A DNA stretch of 64,000 nucleotides from Xenophilus azovorans DSM 13620 (GCF_000745855.1 NZ_KN050768.1:52546-116545), one strand, 5' to 3'; counted from the first letter of the stretch, positions 38,347-47,315 are shown. The notes: generated by a model from the letters alone, not told the origin. Program-made: numbers and translations.

Positions 38347-38808
38347 CCGCGCGATGAGGCCGTCCACGCCGCGGTCGATGAGATCGAAGGCGTGGACGAA
38401 GTCCCGCGCATCGCCGTACCAGGGATCGGGCACGTCCTGGCCTTCGTGGCCGGCGGCGAAGTCCAGCATCAGCACGATGCGCGAGCGGCAGCCCTCGGGC
38501 GCGATCCGGCGCAGCGCCGCGCAGTGGGCGCGCGTCATGCCGACAATCCAGTCGAAGCGCGTGAAGTCCTCGCGCCGCACCTGGCGCGCGCAGTGCGCAT
38601 GCAGCGGCACGCCGCGGCGGCACAGTTCGGCGGCGGCGCGGTGGTCGAAGGGGTTGCCGCGCTCCTCGTCGGAGACGGCGGCGCTGTCCACGGCGACCTC
38701 GACGCCGGCCATGCGCGCCTTGTGGACGAGCAAGACGTGGGCCGTCGGGGAACGGCAAATATTTCCCGTGCAAATGAAGAGAACGGCTGGCTGGGATGCG
38801 TCGGACAT
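38332..38808 (-). CDS. Low-molecular-weight protein tyrosine phosphatase
   Basis: 158 residues. The P-loop FICTGNICRSPTAH has nucleophile Cys13 and Arg19 in the C-X5-R arrangement, and DPWYGD near residue 127 supplies the general-acid Asp. Cytosolic; removes phosphate from tyrosine or low-molecular-weight substrates. The 3' end overlaps the convergent thioesterase gene by 15 bases. It is followed upstream by the TetR gene on the same strand with a 4-base gap, so the two are probably one transcript. Confidence 0.93.
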   Translation of the reverse strand: MSDASQPAVLFICTGNICRSPTAHVLLVHKARMAGVEVAVDSAAVSDEERGNPFDHRAAAELCRRGVPLHAHCARQVRREDFTRFDWIVGMTRAHCAALRRIAPEGCRSRIVLMLDFAAGHEGQDVPDPWYGDARDFVHAFDLIDRGVDGLIARLFAQ

Positions 38809-38812
38809 GCGG

Positions 38813-39481
38813 CTACAGCCCCCGCTCCACCATCTCCAGCAGCCGCTGGCCCAGCGCCTCGATCTCGGCGCCGGCCAGGCCGCGCAGCGGGCCGGCGATG
38901 GTCAGCATCGCCAGGCCGTGCACGGTGGACCAGGCGAGGTACTCCGCCCCCGGCCGCCGCTCGGGCGGCATCACGCCGGCCTGCACCAGTTGGTCGAGCG
39001 CCGCGCCGAGCAACTGGAAAGGATTGAGGCCGCTGCCGCCGGCCTTGGCCGGGTCGGCGTCGCCTTCCACCGGCGCGAGGTCGGCGAAGGCGGTCCGGAA
39101 CAGGCCCGTCTCCTCGCGCGCGAAGCGCAGGTAGCCGGCGCCGACGGCGCGCACCGCCGCGCGCGCGGCGGCCACCGCATCGCCCTTGCCTCTGCTTTTG
39201 GCCGGCGCATCTACCGCCAGCTCGGCCTCCATCGCCCGCGCCATGCGGGCCACCGCCTCGGCGCGCACCGCCTCCAGCAGCGCGCCGCGGCTGGCGAAGT
39301 GGCGATAGGCTGCGTTGGGCACCACGCCGGCGCGGCGCGTGGCCTCGCGCAGCACCACCGCGTCGGGACCACCGTGCCGCGCCAGCTCCACGCCGGCTTC
39401 CAGCAGCGCCCGGCGCAGGTCGCCATGGCGGTAGGTGGCGCGGGGCGGCGGCAGGGAGGCGTCGGCAGGAGGCGCTTTCAC
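38813..39481 (-). CDS. TetR-family transcriptional regulator
   Basis: 222 residues. N-terminal DNA-binding domain with RHGDLRRALLEAGVELARHGGPDAVVLREATRRAGVVPNAAYRHFASRGALLEAV, and a TetR C-terminal ligand domain (LGAALDQLVQAGVMPPERRPGAEYLAWSTVHGLAML). It starts at a GTG (39481). An inverted repeat TGGAC/GTCCA lies 19 bases upstream, as expected for autoregulation. The targets beyond itself and the phosphatase gene are unknown. Confidence 0.9.
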   Translation of the reverse strand: MKAPPADASLPPPRATYRHGDLRRALLEAGVELARHGGPDAVVLREATRRAGVVPNAAYRHFASRGALLEAVRAEAVARMARAMEAELAVDAPAKSRGKGDAVAAARAAVRAVGAGYLRFAREETGLFRTAFADLAPVEGDADPAKAGGSGLNPFQLLGAALDQLVQAGVMPPERRPGAEYLAWSTVHGLAMLTIAGPLRGLAGAEIEALGQRLLEMVERGL

Positions 39482-39499
39482 GGCAGGCGGGGATCAATG

Positions 39500-39512
39500 T
39501 GGACAGCGTCCA
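39500..39512. promoter_or_regulatory. Putative TetR operator
   Basis: TGGACAGCGTCCA, a perfect 5-base inverted repeat around AGC with partly symmetric AATG and TTGT flanks, 19 bases upstream of the TetR gene start. Half-sites of the TGGAC type are common for this family. Confidence 0.5.
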
Positions 39513-39572
39513 TTGTGCCTGCCCACGCGCCGGTCCTGCACGTTTCGCTACAGGATCAGGAGCGCACGGCGG

Positions 39573-40490
39573 TCACGCCTTGCCCTCCCAGGCGTTGCGC
39601 CGCGACATGTCCGCCGCGAAGTCGCGGACCAGCCGGTAGATGGCGCGCGCCGCGGCCGAGGCCGGGTGCGCCTGGGTCGCCGCGATGACCAGCGACCGCG
39701 TCAGCACCGGCGCCACGATCGGGCTGGCCGACACGCGCCCTGCGCGGACCTCGTCGACCACCGCATAGAACGGCAGCACGGTGAACAGGTCGCCCTCCGC
39801 CACCAGGTCGCGCTGGATGGCGATGGAGTCCACCTCCATGGCCACGTGAAGCTGCAGCCGGTGGCGGCGCGCCGCGTCCTCGAGCATGACCCGCAGGCCG
39901 TTCGGATGCCCCGGCAGCACCAGCGGCAGGCGCGCCAGCGTGGACAGCCGCACGGACGACTGCCGCGCCACGGCGGCCTGGCGGGAGCCGATCAGCCACA
40001 GCCTGACGTCCGCGATCGCGTCGCCGCGGCGCCGGGCCCCGCCATAGCTGTTCACGATGCCCAGGTCGGCCTGCCCGCTCGCGACCCACTGCTGGATGTG
40101 GGCGTTGTAGCCCTCCATGACGCGCACCCGGATGCCCGGATGGAGTTGCAGCGCCTTGCGCAGCAGCGCGCTCCCGATCAGCCGCGCCAGCGACGACTGG
40201 ATCGCGAGCGTGACCACGCCCGTCGGCTCCGCTGCCATGTCGCGGGTGGCGGTCAGCAGCGAATCGGCCTCCCCGAGCAGATGCCGTGCGCGCGGGAGCA
40301 GCGCCTGCCCGAGCTCCGTCAGCGTCAGCCCCCGGCCGGTGCGATGGAACAGCCTGCCGCCGACGTCGGTCTCGAGTGCGGCGATCTGCTTGCTGACCGT
40401 CGCGTGCACCAGGCCGTGGCGCACCGCAGCGCGGGACAGGCCGCCGGCGTCGGCGGCGTCCACGAACATGCGCAGATGCTTGAGGTCCAT
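39573..40490 (-). CDS. LysR-family regulator divergent from FAH-family gene
   Basis: 305 residues with a standard LysR helix-turn-helix (MDLKHLRMFVDAADAGGLSRAAVRHGLVHATVSKQIAALETDVGGRLFHRTGRGLTLTELG) and a CatM/CynR-like effector domain. It is divergent from the fumarylacetoacetate-hydrolase-family gene with 116 bases between. A perfect 8+5+8 palindrome (40505-40525) that also has LysR T-N11-A form lies in this gap, so this protein most likely controls the FAH-Bug-RidA run. Confidence 0.9.
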   Translation of the reverse strand: MDLKHLRMFVDAADAGGLSRAAVRHGLVHATVSKQIAALETDVGGRLFHRTGRGLTLTELGQALLPRARHLLGEADSLLTATRDMAAEPTGVVTLAIQSSLARLIGSALLRKALQLHPGIRVRVMEGYNAHIQQWVASGQADLGIVNSYGGARRRGDAIADVRLWLIGSRQAAVARQSSVRLSTLARLPLVLPGHPNGLRVMLEDAARRHRLQLHVAMEVDSIAIQRDLVAEGDLFTVLPFYAVVDEVRAGRVSASPIVAPVLTRSLVIAATQAHPASAAARAIYRLVRDFAADMSRRNAWEGKA

Positions 40491-40504
40491 GGGGTGTGGA
40501 TCGT

Positions 40505-40525
40505 GATGTTCCGAAATGGAACATC
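40505..40525. promoter_or_regulatory. Putative LysR operator
   Basis: Perfect palindrome: GATGTTCC (40505-40512), centre GAAAT, GGAACATC (40518-40525). Its core TTCCGAAATGGAA fits the T-N11-A pattern of LysR sites. It lies 14 bases upstream of the LysR start and about 80 upstream of the divergent FAH gene. Confidence 0.7.
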
Positions 40526-40606
40526 AGGATTATCGGCTCGTATGAATCATGGCAATGGCGCATCCATAGACTGCTGCCGTTTCATGAACCGAACGAAAGA
40601 AGAACG

Positions 40607-41527
40607 TTGAGAGTCGTCTCCTTCACGGACATCGCCTCGGGCCGGCCCGGCCTCGGGGTCCGCACGCCTGCCGGGCTGCTGAACCTGGAGCCGGCCGGCC
40701 GGATACTCGGGACGCCGGTCCCCTCTTCCCTGAAGGCCGCCCTGGCCGAAGGTGCGCTGCCGCTGGTGCGCGAATTGCATGCCGCCGCCAGCGCCAGTCC
40801 CGGCCGCTTCGCGGGCCACCTGCTGCAGGAAGGCCAGTTCCGCTACCTGCCCCTGGTGCCGGACGCCGACAAGTTCCTGTGCGTCGGGAAGAACTACGCC
40901 TCGCACCTGGAGGAGCTTCGCCGCAACGACCTCATCCGCGAGACCCCGCAGGAAGTCACCGGCTTCGTGAAACTCAACAGCGCGCTGGCCGGGCATGCCG
41001 AGGCGGTGCGCCGCCCCGAAGGCGTGACGACGCTGGACTACGAGCCCGAACTGGTGTTCGTCGTCGGCCGGCGCTGCACAGGCTTTGCCCGCGGCGACGA
41101 CCCGCTGCCCTACCTGGCCGGCGTGACGGTGCTGAACGACCTCACGGACCGCGACACCCAGAAGCGCGAGGTGGCCTCGGGCACGCGCTTCTGGACGGCC
41201 AAGAACGCGCCGGGCTTCGGCCCGCTGGGGCCGGAGCTGGTGACCATGGACGAGATCGCGGATCCCTACGACCTGTGGATGACCTGCCACGTCAACGGCG
41301 AGCTGCGCATGCGGGTGAACACCGCGGACCAGATCTGGCGGATCGCCGACATCCTGCACCACTTCTCGCGGCTGCTGCCCATCGAGCCCGGCGACCTTTT
41401 CTCCACCGGAGCGCCCGGCGGCGTCGCCGTGGGCAAGCCGGAGGCCGAGTCTCTCTATCTCAAGCCCGGCGACGTGGTCGAGTGCGCCATCGAAGGGGTG
41501 ACCACGCTGCGGACCCGCATCGTGTAG
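40607..41527 (+). CDS. Fumarylacetoacetate hydrolase (FAH) family protein
   Basis: 306 residues with the FAH catalytic core: FLCVGKNYASHLEE, GHAEAVRRPEGVTTLDYEPELVFVVGRRC (metal-binding Glu pair), LNDLTDRDTQKRE and GDLFSTGAPGGVAVGKPEAESLYLKPGDVVECAIEGVTTLRTRI. The family contains hydrolases, hydratases, isomerases and decarboxylases acting on meta-cleavage or keto-acid intermediates with Mg2+. A TTG at 40607 (LRVVSFTDIASG) is chosen because the longer frame begins inside the operator region and adds 37 non-homologous residues. It heads a run with a Bug receptor and a RidA protein. Confidence 0.85.
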   Translation: MRVVSFTDIASGRPGLGVRTPAGLLNLEPAGRILGTPVPSSLKAALAEGALPLVRELHAAASASPGRFAGHLLQEGQFRYLPLVPDADKFLCVGKNYASHLEELRRNDLIRETPQEVTGFVKLNSALAGHAEAVRRPEGVTTLDYEPELVFVVGRRCTGFARGDDPLPYLAGVTVLNDLTDRDTQKREVASGTRFWTAKNAPGFGPLGPELVTMDEIADPYDLWMTCHVNGELRMRVNTADQIWRIADILHHFSRLLPIEPGDLFSTGAPGGVAVGKPEAESLYLKPGDVVECAIEGVTTLRTRIV

Positions 41528-41573
41528 GCGCCCCGCCAATCCCTCCCTGCCTGTATCCCTGAAGGAAACGCCC

Positions 41574-42542
41574 ATGACATCCAGAAGATCCCGCGCGATC
41601 GCCGCGCTGAAGCTCGTGGCGGCCTCGACGCTCGCCCTGGCCCTTTTCTCCGTCGCGGGAGCGCAGCAGGCGTTTCCGTCCAGGCCCGTGAACGTGGTGG
41701 TGCCCTTCCCGCCCGGCGGCGGCGCCGACGCGCTCATGCGGATCCTCCAGGCGCCGCTGAGCCAGGCATGGGGGCAGTCGGTCGTGATCGAGAACCGCCC
41801 CGGCGCGGCAGGGCTGCTCGGCGCCGACGTCGTGGCGCGGGCCGCCGCCGACGGCCACACGCTGCTGATGACGGCGACCGGCGGCGTGATCGCGAAGAAC
41901 GCGGCGCAGTTCTCCCCCGTGGCGCTGGTCTCTGCCGCACCTTACGTCGTGGTCGTCAACCCCACACTGCCGGTCAACAGCGTCCGCGAACTGGTCGCCT
42001 ACGCCCGGAAGAACCCGGGCAAGGTGACGTTCGGCTCATCCGGCGCCGGCGCCGCGTCCCATCTTGCGGGGGAACTGTTCCAGTCCGTCGCCGGCGTCGA
42101 GATGCTGCACGTGCCCTACAAGGGCACCGGCCAGGCGGTGGCCGACCTCATCGGCGGGCAGATCGACCTGATGTTCGCCCCTGCGCAGGCGGCCATGCCG
42201 AACGTGCGCGCCGGCAAGCTCAGGGCCATCGCGGTCACCAGCCTGAAGCGCTCCGCCTCCTTGCCGGACCTGCCCACGGTGGCGGAATCGGGCGTCGAGG
42301 GCTACGACGCGGTGGGATGGTTCGGCGCGTTCGCCCCGGCAGGCACGCCGCCCGCGACGGTGAACAGGATCGCCGGCGACGTCGACAAGGCGCTGGCGGA
42401 CCCGGACATCAAGCAGAAGATCATGGCCCTCGGCACCGATGCCGCAGGCGGCACGTCGGAGGCCTTCGCCGCCTTCCTGAAAGCCGACAACGCCAAGTGG
42501 GAGCGCCTCATCAAGGAACGCGGCATCGTCGTTCCCAACTGA
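41574..42542 (+). CDS. Bug-type (TctC family) periplasmic solute receptor
   Basis: 322 residues. Signal peptide (MTSRRSRAIAALKLVAASTLALALFSVAGA), then FPSRPVNVVVPFPPGGGADALMRIL, ENRPGAAGLLGADVVARAAADGHTLL and LHVPYKGTGQAVADLIGGQIDLMFAPAQAA. AAGGA lies seven bases before the ATG. It sits 46 bases after the FAH gene and 39 before the RidA gene, so it is part of one transcript. The ligand is unknown, presumably the acid degraded by FAH and RidA. Confidence 0.92.
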   Translation: MTSRRSRAIAALKLVAASTLALALFSVAGAQQAFPSRPVNVVVPFPPGGGADALMRILQAPLSQAWGQSVVIENRPGAAGLLGADVVARAAADGHTLLMTATGGVIAKNAAQFSPVALVSAAPYVVVVNPTLPVNSVRELVAYARKNPGKVTFGSSGAGAASHLAGELFQSVAGVEMLHVPYKGTGQAVADLIGGQIDLMFAPAQAAMPNVRAGKLRAIAVTSLKRSASLPDLPTVAESGVEGYDAVGWFGAFAPAGTPPATVNRIAGDVDKALADPDIKQKIMALGTDAAGGTSEAFAAFLKADNAKWERLIKERGIVVPN

Positions 42543-42581
42543 AGTCCCCACGCCTCGAAGACAACCAGCACAGGAGTCGCC

Positions 42582-42980
42582 TTGACCAAGATCACCCGGG
42601 GAGATCCCCCCGCCCTGCAGAACGTCCGCAAGTCCATCTACCACCACTACGTGCGGGTCGATCAGCCCGGCTCGCTGATCTTCCTGTCGGGCCAACTGGC
42701 CCGGGACGCCGACGGCAAGCTCGTCGGCGCCGGCGACATGGCCGAGCAGACGCGCCAGTGCATCCGGAACATGCAGACGGTGCTGGAGGAAGCCGGCGGC
42801 AGCCTGAGCGACATCGTGTCGATCGTCGTCTACACGACCGACATCCGCCAGTTCAAGGAGATCGTCGCCGCCCGCACGGAGTTCTTCGTCCGGGACCTTC
42901 CGACCAGCACCATCGTCGAGGTGAACCACCTGGCGGACCCTGGGCTGCTGATCGAGTTTCAGGCCACCGCCGTGCTGTAG
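42582..42980 (+). CDS. RidA/YjgF-family protein
   Basis: 132 residues of the Rid family (IFLSGQLARDADGKLVGAGDMAEQTRQCIRNMQTVLEEAGGSLSDIVSIVVYTTDIRQFKEIVAARTEFF, then PTSTIVEVNHLADPGLLIEFQATAVL). It starts at TTG with AGGAG five bases upstream. Family members include 2-aminomuconate deaminases and general enamine/imine hydrolases, so pairing with an FAH-family enzyme suggests degradation of a nitrogen-containing ring-cleavage product, though nothing in the window shows the ring-cleaving enzyme. It is convergent with the glycerate kinase gene (10-base gap). Confidence 0.88.
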   Translation: MTKITRGDPPALQNVRKSIYHHYVRVDQPGSLIFLSGQLARDADGKLVGAGDMAEQTRQCIRNMQTVLEEAGGSLSDIVSIVVYTTDIRQFKEIVAARTEFFVRDLPTSTIVEVNHLADPGLLIEFQATAVL

Positions 42981-42990
42981 CAACCGGCGG

Positions 42991-44325
42991 CTACAGGATC
43001 AGCAGCGCCCGGAAGTCGTTGACGTTGGTGTTCGTCGGCCCGGTGATCAGCAGGTCGCCCAGCGCCTCGAAATAGCCGTAGGCGTCGTTGCGGTCCAGGA
43101 AGTCCGCCAGCTTGCGGCCCCGGGCCTGCGCGCGCGCCAGGGTGTCGGGCACCACGAAGGCGCCGGCGTTGTCTTCCACGCCATCGATGCCGTCGGTGTC
43201 GGCGGCCAGGGCCCATACGTCCGGCTGGCCCATCAGTGCGCCGGCCAGGCCCATGCAGAACTCGCCGGCGCGCCCGCCGCGGCCCTTGGGGGTGCCCGGC
43301 GGGCGCTGGCGCACGGTCACCGTCGTCTCGCCGCCCGAGAGGACGACACAGGGCCGCGCGAAGGGCTGGCCGCGCAGGGCCACCGCACGCGCCAGCGCAC
43401 CGTGCACCTTGCCGACCTCGCGCGATTCGCCCTCGATCTCGTCGCTGAGGATGTGCGCCTCGATGCCGGCGGCACGCGCCGCCGCGGCCGCCGCTTCCAG
43501 CGACTGCTGCGGGGTGGCGATCAGGTGCGTGGCGTGGCCGGCGAAGACGGCGTCGCCCGGCTTGGGCGTCTCCAGTTCGCCGCTTTCGAGCCGCGCGCGC
43601 ACGGCGGCAGGCACCTCGATGCCGTAGCGGTCGAGGATGGCCAGCGCGTCGGCACACGTCGTGGCGTCGGGCACCGTCGGGCCGCTGGCGATGACGGCCG
43701 GGTCGTCGCCCGGCACGTCGCTGATGGTGAGCGTGACCACCTGCGCCGGCGCGCAGGCCGCCGCCAGCCGGCCGCCCTTGATGCGCGAGAGGTGCTTGCG
43801 CACGCAGTTCATCTCGCCGATGTGGGCGCCGGATTCGAGCAGTTGTCTGTTGATGCGCTGCTTGTCCGCCAGCGTGAGGCCCTCGGCCGGCAGCGTGAGC
43901 AGCGAGGAGCCGCCGCCCGAGATCAGGCACAGCACCAGATCGTCGGCCGTCAGGCCCCCGGTCAGCGCCAGCATGCGCTCGGCCGCCTTCAGGCCGGCCT
44001 CGTCGGGCACCGGGTGGGCCGCCTCCACGATCTCGATGCGCTGGGGCAGGCCCTCCGGGCGCGGCGGGATGTGGTGGTAGCGGGTGACGACCAGGCCGCC
44101 GAGCGGCGCGTCCTTCGGCCACAGCGCCTCCAGCGCATGGGCCATCGAGCCGGCCGCCTTGCCCGCGCCAAGCACCAGCGTGCGGCCCTTGGGCGGCGCG
44201 GGCAGGAAGGCGCCCATGTTCGCGAGCGGCAGCGCGCGGTGCACGGCGGCGCGGTAGAGGTGTTCGAGGAAGGCGCGCGGTTCGCGCCGCGGGTCGGGCG
44301 CCGCGCTGGGCTTCGGTGCGATCAT
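42991..44325 (-). CDS. ttuD: Glycerate 2-kinase (MOFRL/TtuD family)
   Basis: 444 residues. Recognised from LVLGAGKAAGSMAHALE, VEAAHPVPDEAGLKAAERML, LCLISGGGSSLLTLPAEGLTLADKQRINRQLLESGAHIGEMNCVRKHLSRIKGGRLA and the C-terminal MOFRL block VLSGGETTVTVR/GRGGRAGEFCMGLA. It phosphorylates D-glycerate to 2-phosphoglycerate. In purine degradation glyoxylate is turned to tartronate semialdehyde and glycerate, so this enzyme would deliver purine carbon to glycolysis; glyoxylate carboligase and the reductase are not in the window. The ATG at 44325 has GGAG nine bases upstream. It is divergent from 8-oxoguanine deaminase with only 38 bases between. Confidence 0.92.
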   Translation of the reverse strand: MIAPKPSAAPDPRREPRAFLEHLYRAAVHRALPLANMGAFLPAPPKGRTLVLGAGKAAGSMAHALEALWPKDAPLGGLVVTRYHHIPPRPEGLPQRIEIVEAAHPVPDEAGLKAAERMLALTGGLTADDLVLCLISGGGSSLLTLPAEGLTLADKQRINRQLLESGAHIGEMNCVRKHLSRIKGGRLAAACAPAQVVTLTISDVPGDDPAVIASGPTVPDATTCADALAILDRYGIEVPAAVRARLESGELETPKPGDAVFAGHATHLIATPQQSLEAAAAAARAAGIEAHILSDEIEGESREVGKVHGALARAVALRGQPFARPCVVLSGGETTVTVRQRPPGTPKGRGGRAGEFCMGLAGALMGQPDVWALAADTDGIDGVEDNAGAFVVPDTLARAQARGRKLADFLDRNDAYGYFEALGDLLITGPTNTNVNDFRALLIL

Positions 44326-44363
44326 GTGCTGGGTCTCCAATGCATCACGGGAGCGAGTGTCCG

Positions 44364-45752
44364 ATGAAAAGCCTCTTGATCCGAAACGCCGACTGCGTGG
44401 CCACCTTCGACGACGCGCGGCGCGAGCTGCGCGGCGCCTCGGTGCTGGTGCACGGCCACCGCATCGAGGCGATCGGCCCGGCAGCCGAGCTGCCGCAGCG
44501 GGCCGACGAGGTGATCGACGCGCGCGGCCACCTGGTGCTGCCGGGACTGGTCAACACGCACCACCATATGTACCAGTCCCTGACGCGCGCCTTGCCGGCG
44601 ACGCAGGACGCGGAACTCTTCGGCTGGCTGCGCGGCCTGTACCCGGTGTGGGCGGGCCTGACGCCCGAGATGGTGCGCGTCTCCACGCAGGTGGCGATGG
44701 CGGAGCTGCTGCTCGCGGGTTGCACCACCAGCAGCGACCACCTCTACATCTACCCCAACGGCGTGCGGCTGGACGACAGCATCGAGGCGGCGCAGCAGAT
44801 CGGCATGCGCTTCGTCGCCACGCGCGGGGCGATGAGCCTGGGCGTCTCGCAGGGCGGCCTGCCGCCCGACAGCCTGGTCGAGCGCGAGGACGCCATCCTG
44901 GCCGACGCGCAGCGCCTCATCGAGCGCTGGCACGACGCCGCGCACGGCGCGATGGTGAACGTGGCGGTGGCGCCCTGCTCGCCCTTCTCCGTCAGCCGCG
45001 ACCTGATGCGCGAGGCGGCGGCGCTGGCGCGCCACCACAAGGTGCGGCTGCACACCCACCTGGCCGAGAACGACCACGACGTCGCCTTCAGCCGCGAGAA
45101 GTTCAACTGCACGCCTGCCGAATACGCGCAGGACCTGGGCTGGCTGGGCGAGGACGTGTGGCACGCCCACTGCGTCAAGCTGGACGAGGCGGGCATCGGC
45201 CTGTTCGCGCGCACCCGCACCGGCGTGGCGCACTGCCCGTGCAGCAACATGCGGCTGGCCTCGGGCATAGCGCCGGTGCGGCGCCTGCTCGACGCCGGCG
45301 TGCCGGTGGGCCTGGGCGTGGACGGCAGCGCCAGCAACGACGGCGCCCAGATGGTGGCCGAAGCGCGCCAGGCGCTGCTGCTGGCGCGCGTGCGGCGCTC
45401 GCTCGATCCCTTCGGCTGCGATCACGGCCCCGCCGAGATGACGGCCCGCGACGCGCTGGCCATCGCCACCCGCGGCGGCGCCGAGGTGCTGGGCCGCGCC
45501 GACATCGGCCACCTGGCGCCCGGCATGTGCGCCGACCTGGCGCTGTTCGACCTGCGCGCGCCGGGCTTCGCCGGCGGGGCGGTGCACGACCCGGTGGCCA
45601 GCCTGCTGCTGTGCGCCAGCGCGCAGGCGGCGTACACGGTGGTCAATGGCCGGGTGGTGGTACGGGAGGGGCGGCTGGCGACGCTGGAACTGGAACCGCT
45701 GCTCGAGACGCACAACCGGCTGGCGGTGGCGCTGGCGAACGGCGTTCGCTGA
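44364..45752 (+). CDS. 8-oxoguanine deaminase (amidohydrolase family)
   Basis: 462 residues. Zinc amidohydrolase motifs: HLVLPGLVNTHHHMYQSL (metal pair), LHTHLAENDHD, WHAHCVKLD, CPCSNMRLASG and GLGVDGSASND. Close to Pseudomonas PA0142-type enzymes, which deaminate 8-oxoguanine to urate; generic annotation would be guanine deaminase/TRZ-ATZ hydrolase. Urate is the substrate of the puuD product encoded just downstream in the convergent orientation, which supports the assignment. The ATG at 44364 has GGGAG 11 bases upstream. Confidence 0.87.
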   Translation: MKSLLIRNADCVATFDDARRELRGASVLVHGHRIEAIGPAAELPQRADEVIDARGHLVLPGLVNTHHHMYQSLTRALPATQDAELFGWLRGLYPVWAGLTPEMVRVSTQVAMAELLLAGCTTSSDHLYIYPNGVRLDDSIEAAQQIGMRFVATRGAMSLGVSQGGLPPDSLVEREDAILADAQRLIERWHDAAHGAMVNVAVAPCSPFSVSRDLMREAAALARHHKVRLHTHLAENDHDVAFSREKFNCTPAEYAQDLGWLGEDVWHAHCVKLDEAGIGLFARTRTGVAHCPCSNMRLASGIAPVRRLLDAGVPVGLGVDGSASNDGAQMVAEARQALLLARVRRSLDPFGCDHGPAEMTARDALAIATRGGAEVLGRADIGHLAPGMCADLALFDLRAPGFAGGAVHDPVASLLLCASAQAAYTVVNGRVVVREGRLATLELEPLLETHNRLAVALANGVR

Positions 45753-45829
45753 ACACGCAGTGGGTTGACGCCCGGCGCCGCGCGCCGTGGCCGGGAGCAT
45801 GGGGCGAATGGGCGTTCGAGCCACAGCCC

Positions 45830-45889
45830 CCGTTCGGGCCGAGCCTGTCGAAGCCGGGCAGCGCGCTTCGACAGGCTCAGCGTGAACGG
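45830..45889. repeat. Palindromic intergenic repeat (REP-like), copy 2
   Basis: Inverted repeat with arms CCGTTCGGGCCGAGCCTGTC and GACAGGCTCAGCGTGAACGG, nearly identical to the copy at 31611-31671 and in the same kind of place, between two convergent genes (8-oxoguanine deaminase and puuD). The remaining gap, 45753-45829 and 45890-45981, shows nothing else. Confidence 0.85.
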
Positions 45890-45981
45890 TGGTGGATGGC
45901 TCAGCGGCTTGCGTTGAACCGCTCCAGGAGCAGGCCCAGGCCCAAAGCACACGATGCCTGCCCCGCCGGCCCCAAGAACCG

Positions 45982-47187
45982 TCAGTTCGTCTTCGCACCG
46001 CCGTTGAACCAGCGCCCGATCAGCGCCCGCTCGGCATCGGTCATCTGCGTCGCGTTGTTCAGCGGCATGGTCTTGGCCGCCACCACCTGCTGGTAGATGC
46101 CCTGGGCGTGCAGCGCCACCTGGTCGGGCGTGTCGACGCGCACGTTCTTCTGCTGCACCGCCGCGCCGTGGCACATGTAGCAGCGCTGCTCCAGCACCTT
46201 CTGCACGTCGGCGTAGTTCACCTGCGCCGCCTTGGCCGCCGCCGGCACGGGCGCGACCGGCTCGGGCTGCATCCACACGATGGTCAGGCCCAGCACCGCG
46301 ATGCCGAACAGCGCATAGCCCAGCGGGTTCTTCGCGTTGCCCAGCTTCCAGCGGTGGCGCACCACGAAGAACTGCCGGATCGCCGCGCCGCCGAGCATGA
46401 TCAGCAGCAGCACGATCCAGTTGTACTTGTGCGTGTAGGTGAAGCTGTAGTGGTTGGACAGCATCGCGAACAGCACCGGCAGCGTGAAGTAGGTGTTGTG
46501 CACGCTGCGCTGCTTGCCGCGCTGGCCGTGGATCGGGTCGACCGGCTTGCCCTCGCGCAGCGCCGCCACGCTCTTGCGCTGGCCGGGGATGATCCAGAAG
46601 AACACGTTGGCGCTCATGGTCGTGGCCATCATCGCGCCCACCAGCAGGAAGGCGGCGCGGCCGGCGAACCACTGGCAGGCCAGCCAGGTGGCGAAGGCGA
46701 TGAAGACCGCGATCAGCACGCCGACGATGGTGTCGCCGTTCTTGCGGCGGCCGAAGACCTGGCAGATGCCGTCGTACACCATCCAGAACACGACGAAGAA
46801 AGCCAGCGCCACGCCGATGGCGGCGCCGGGCTGCCAGTCCATCTTGCTCTTGTCGATGAGGTAGGTGCTGGCATTCCACAGGTAGGACATCGTGAACAGC
46901 GCGAAGCCCGAGATCCACGTGGAGTAGCTTTCCCAGAAGGACCAGTGCAGGTGGTCGGGGATCTTCTTGGGCGCCACCGCGTACTTCTGCATGTTGTAGA
47001 AGCCGCCGCCGTGCACGGCCCACTGCTCGCCGCCCACGCCCTTGTCGATCGACTCCTCGTCCTTCGGCTTCTCCAGGCTGTTGTCCAGCATCACGAAGTA
47101 GAAGGAGGCGCCGATCCAGGCGATCGCGGTGATGACGTGGACCCAGCGCAGCAGGAGGTTGGCCCAGTCGAGGTAGTAGCTTTCCAT
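45982..47187 (-). CDS. puuD: Urate hydroxylase (PuuD type, membrane urate dehydrogenase with cytochrome c)
   Basis: 401 residues. Starts MESYYLDWANLLLRWVHVITAIAWIGASFYFVMLDNSLE with seven to eight membrane segments (residues 10 to about 310), followed by a periplasmic cytochrome c domain: haem motif CYMCH at 336-340 and candidate Met ligand at 374 (KTMPLNN). The enzyme oxidises urate to 5-hydroxyisourate and passes electrons to the respiratory chain; the next step is done by HIU hydrolase at 53931. A TGTATACA site lies about 130 bases upstream (47319-47326). Confidence 0.95.
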   Translation of the reverse strand: MESYYLDWANLLLRWVHVITAIAWIGASFYFVMLDNSLEKPKDEESIDKGVGGEQWAVHGGGFYNMQKYAVAPKKIPDHLHWSFWESYSTWISGFALFTMSYLWNASTYLIDKSKMDWQPGAAIGVALAFFVVFWMVYDGICQVFGRRKNGDTIVGVLIAVFIAFATWLACQWFAGRAAFLLVGAMMATTMSANVFFWIIPGQRKSVAALREGKPVDPIHGQRGKQRSVHNTYFTLPVLFAMLSNHYSFTYTHKYNWIVLLLIMLGGAAIRQFFVVRHRWKLGNAKNPLGYALFGIAVLGLTIVWMQPEPVAPVPAAAKAAQVNYADVQKVLEQRCYMCHGAAVQQKNVRVDTPDQVALHAQGIYQQVVAAKTMPLNNATQMTDAERALIGRWFNGGAKTN

Positions 47188-47315
47188 CGCTCAACCCTTT
47201 TGTGGTTGTTCTCGTCTGCTCACCACCGCGGGCGCTGTGAGCAGAAGGGGCCGCGAACGATGGGCATCGTGGGGGATGCTTCCCGCTCCGCTGCGGCACG
47301 ACTGTTTGTGTGCTG

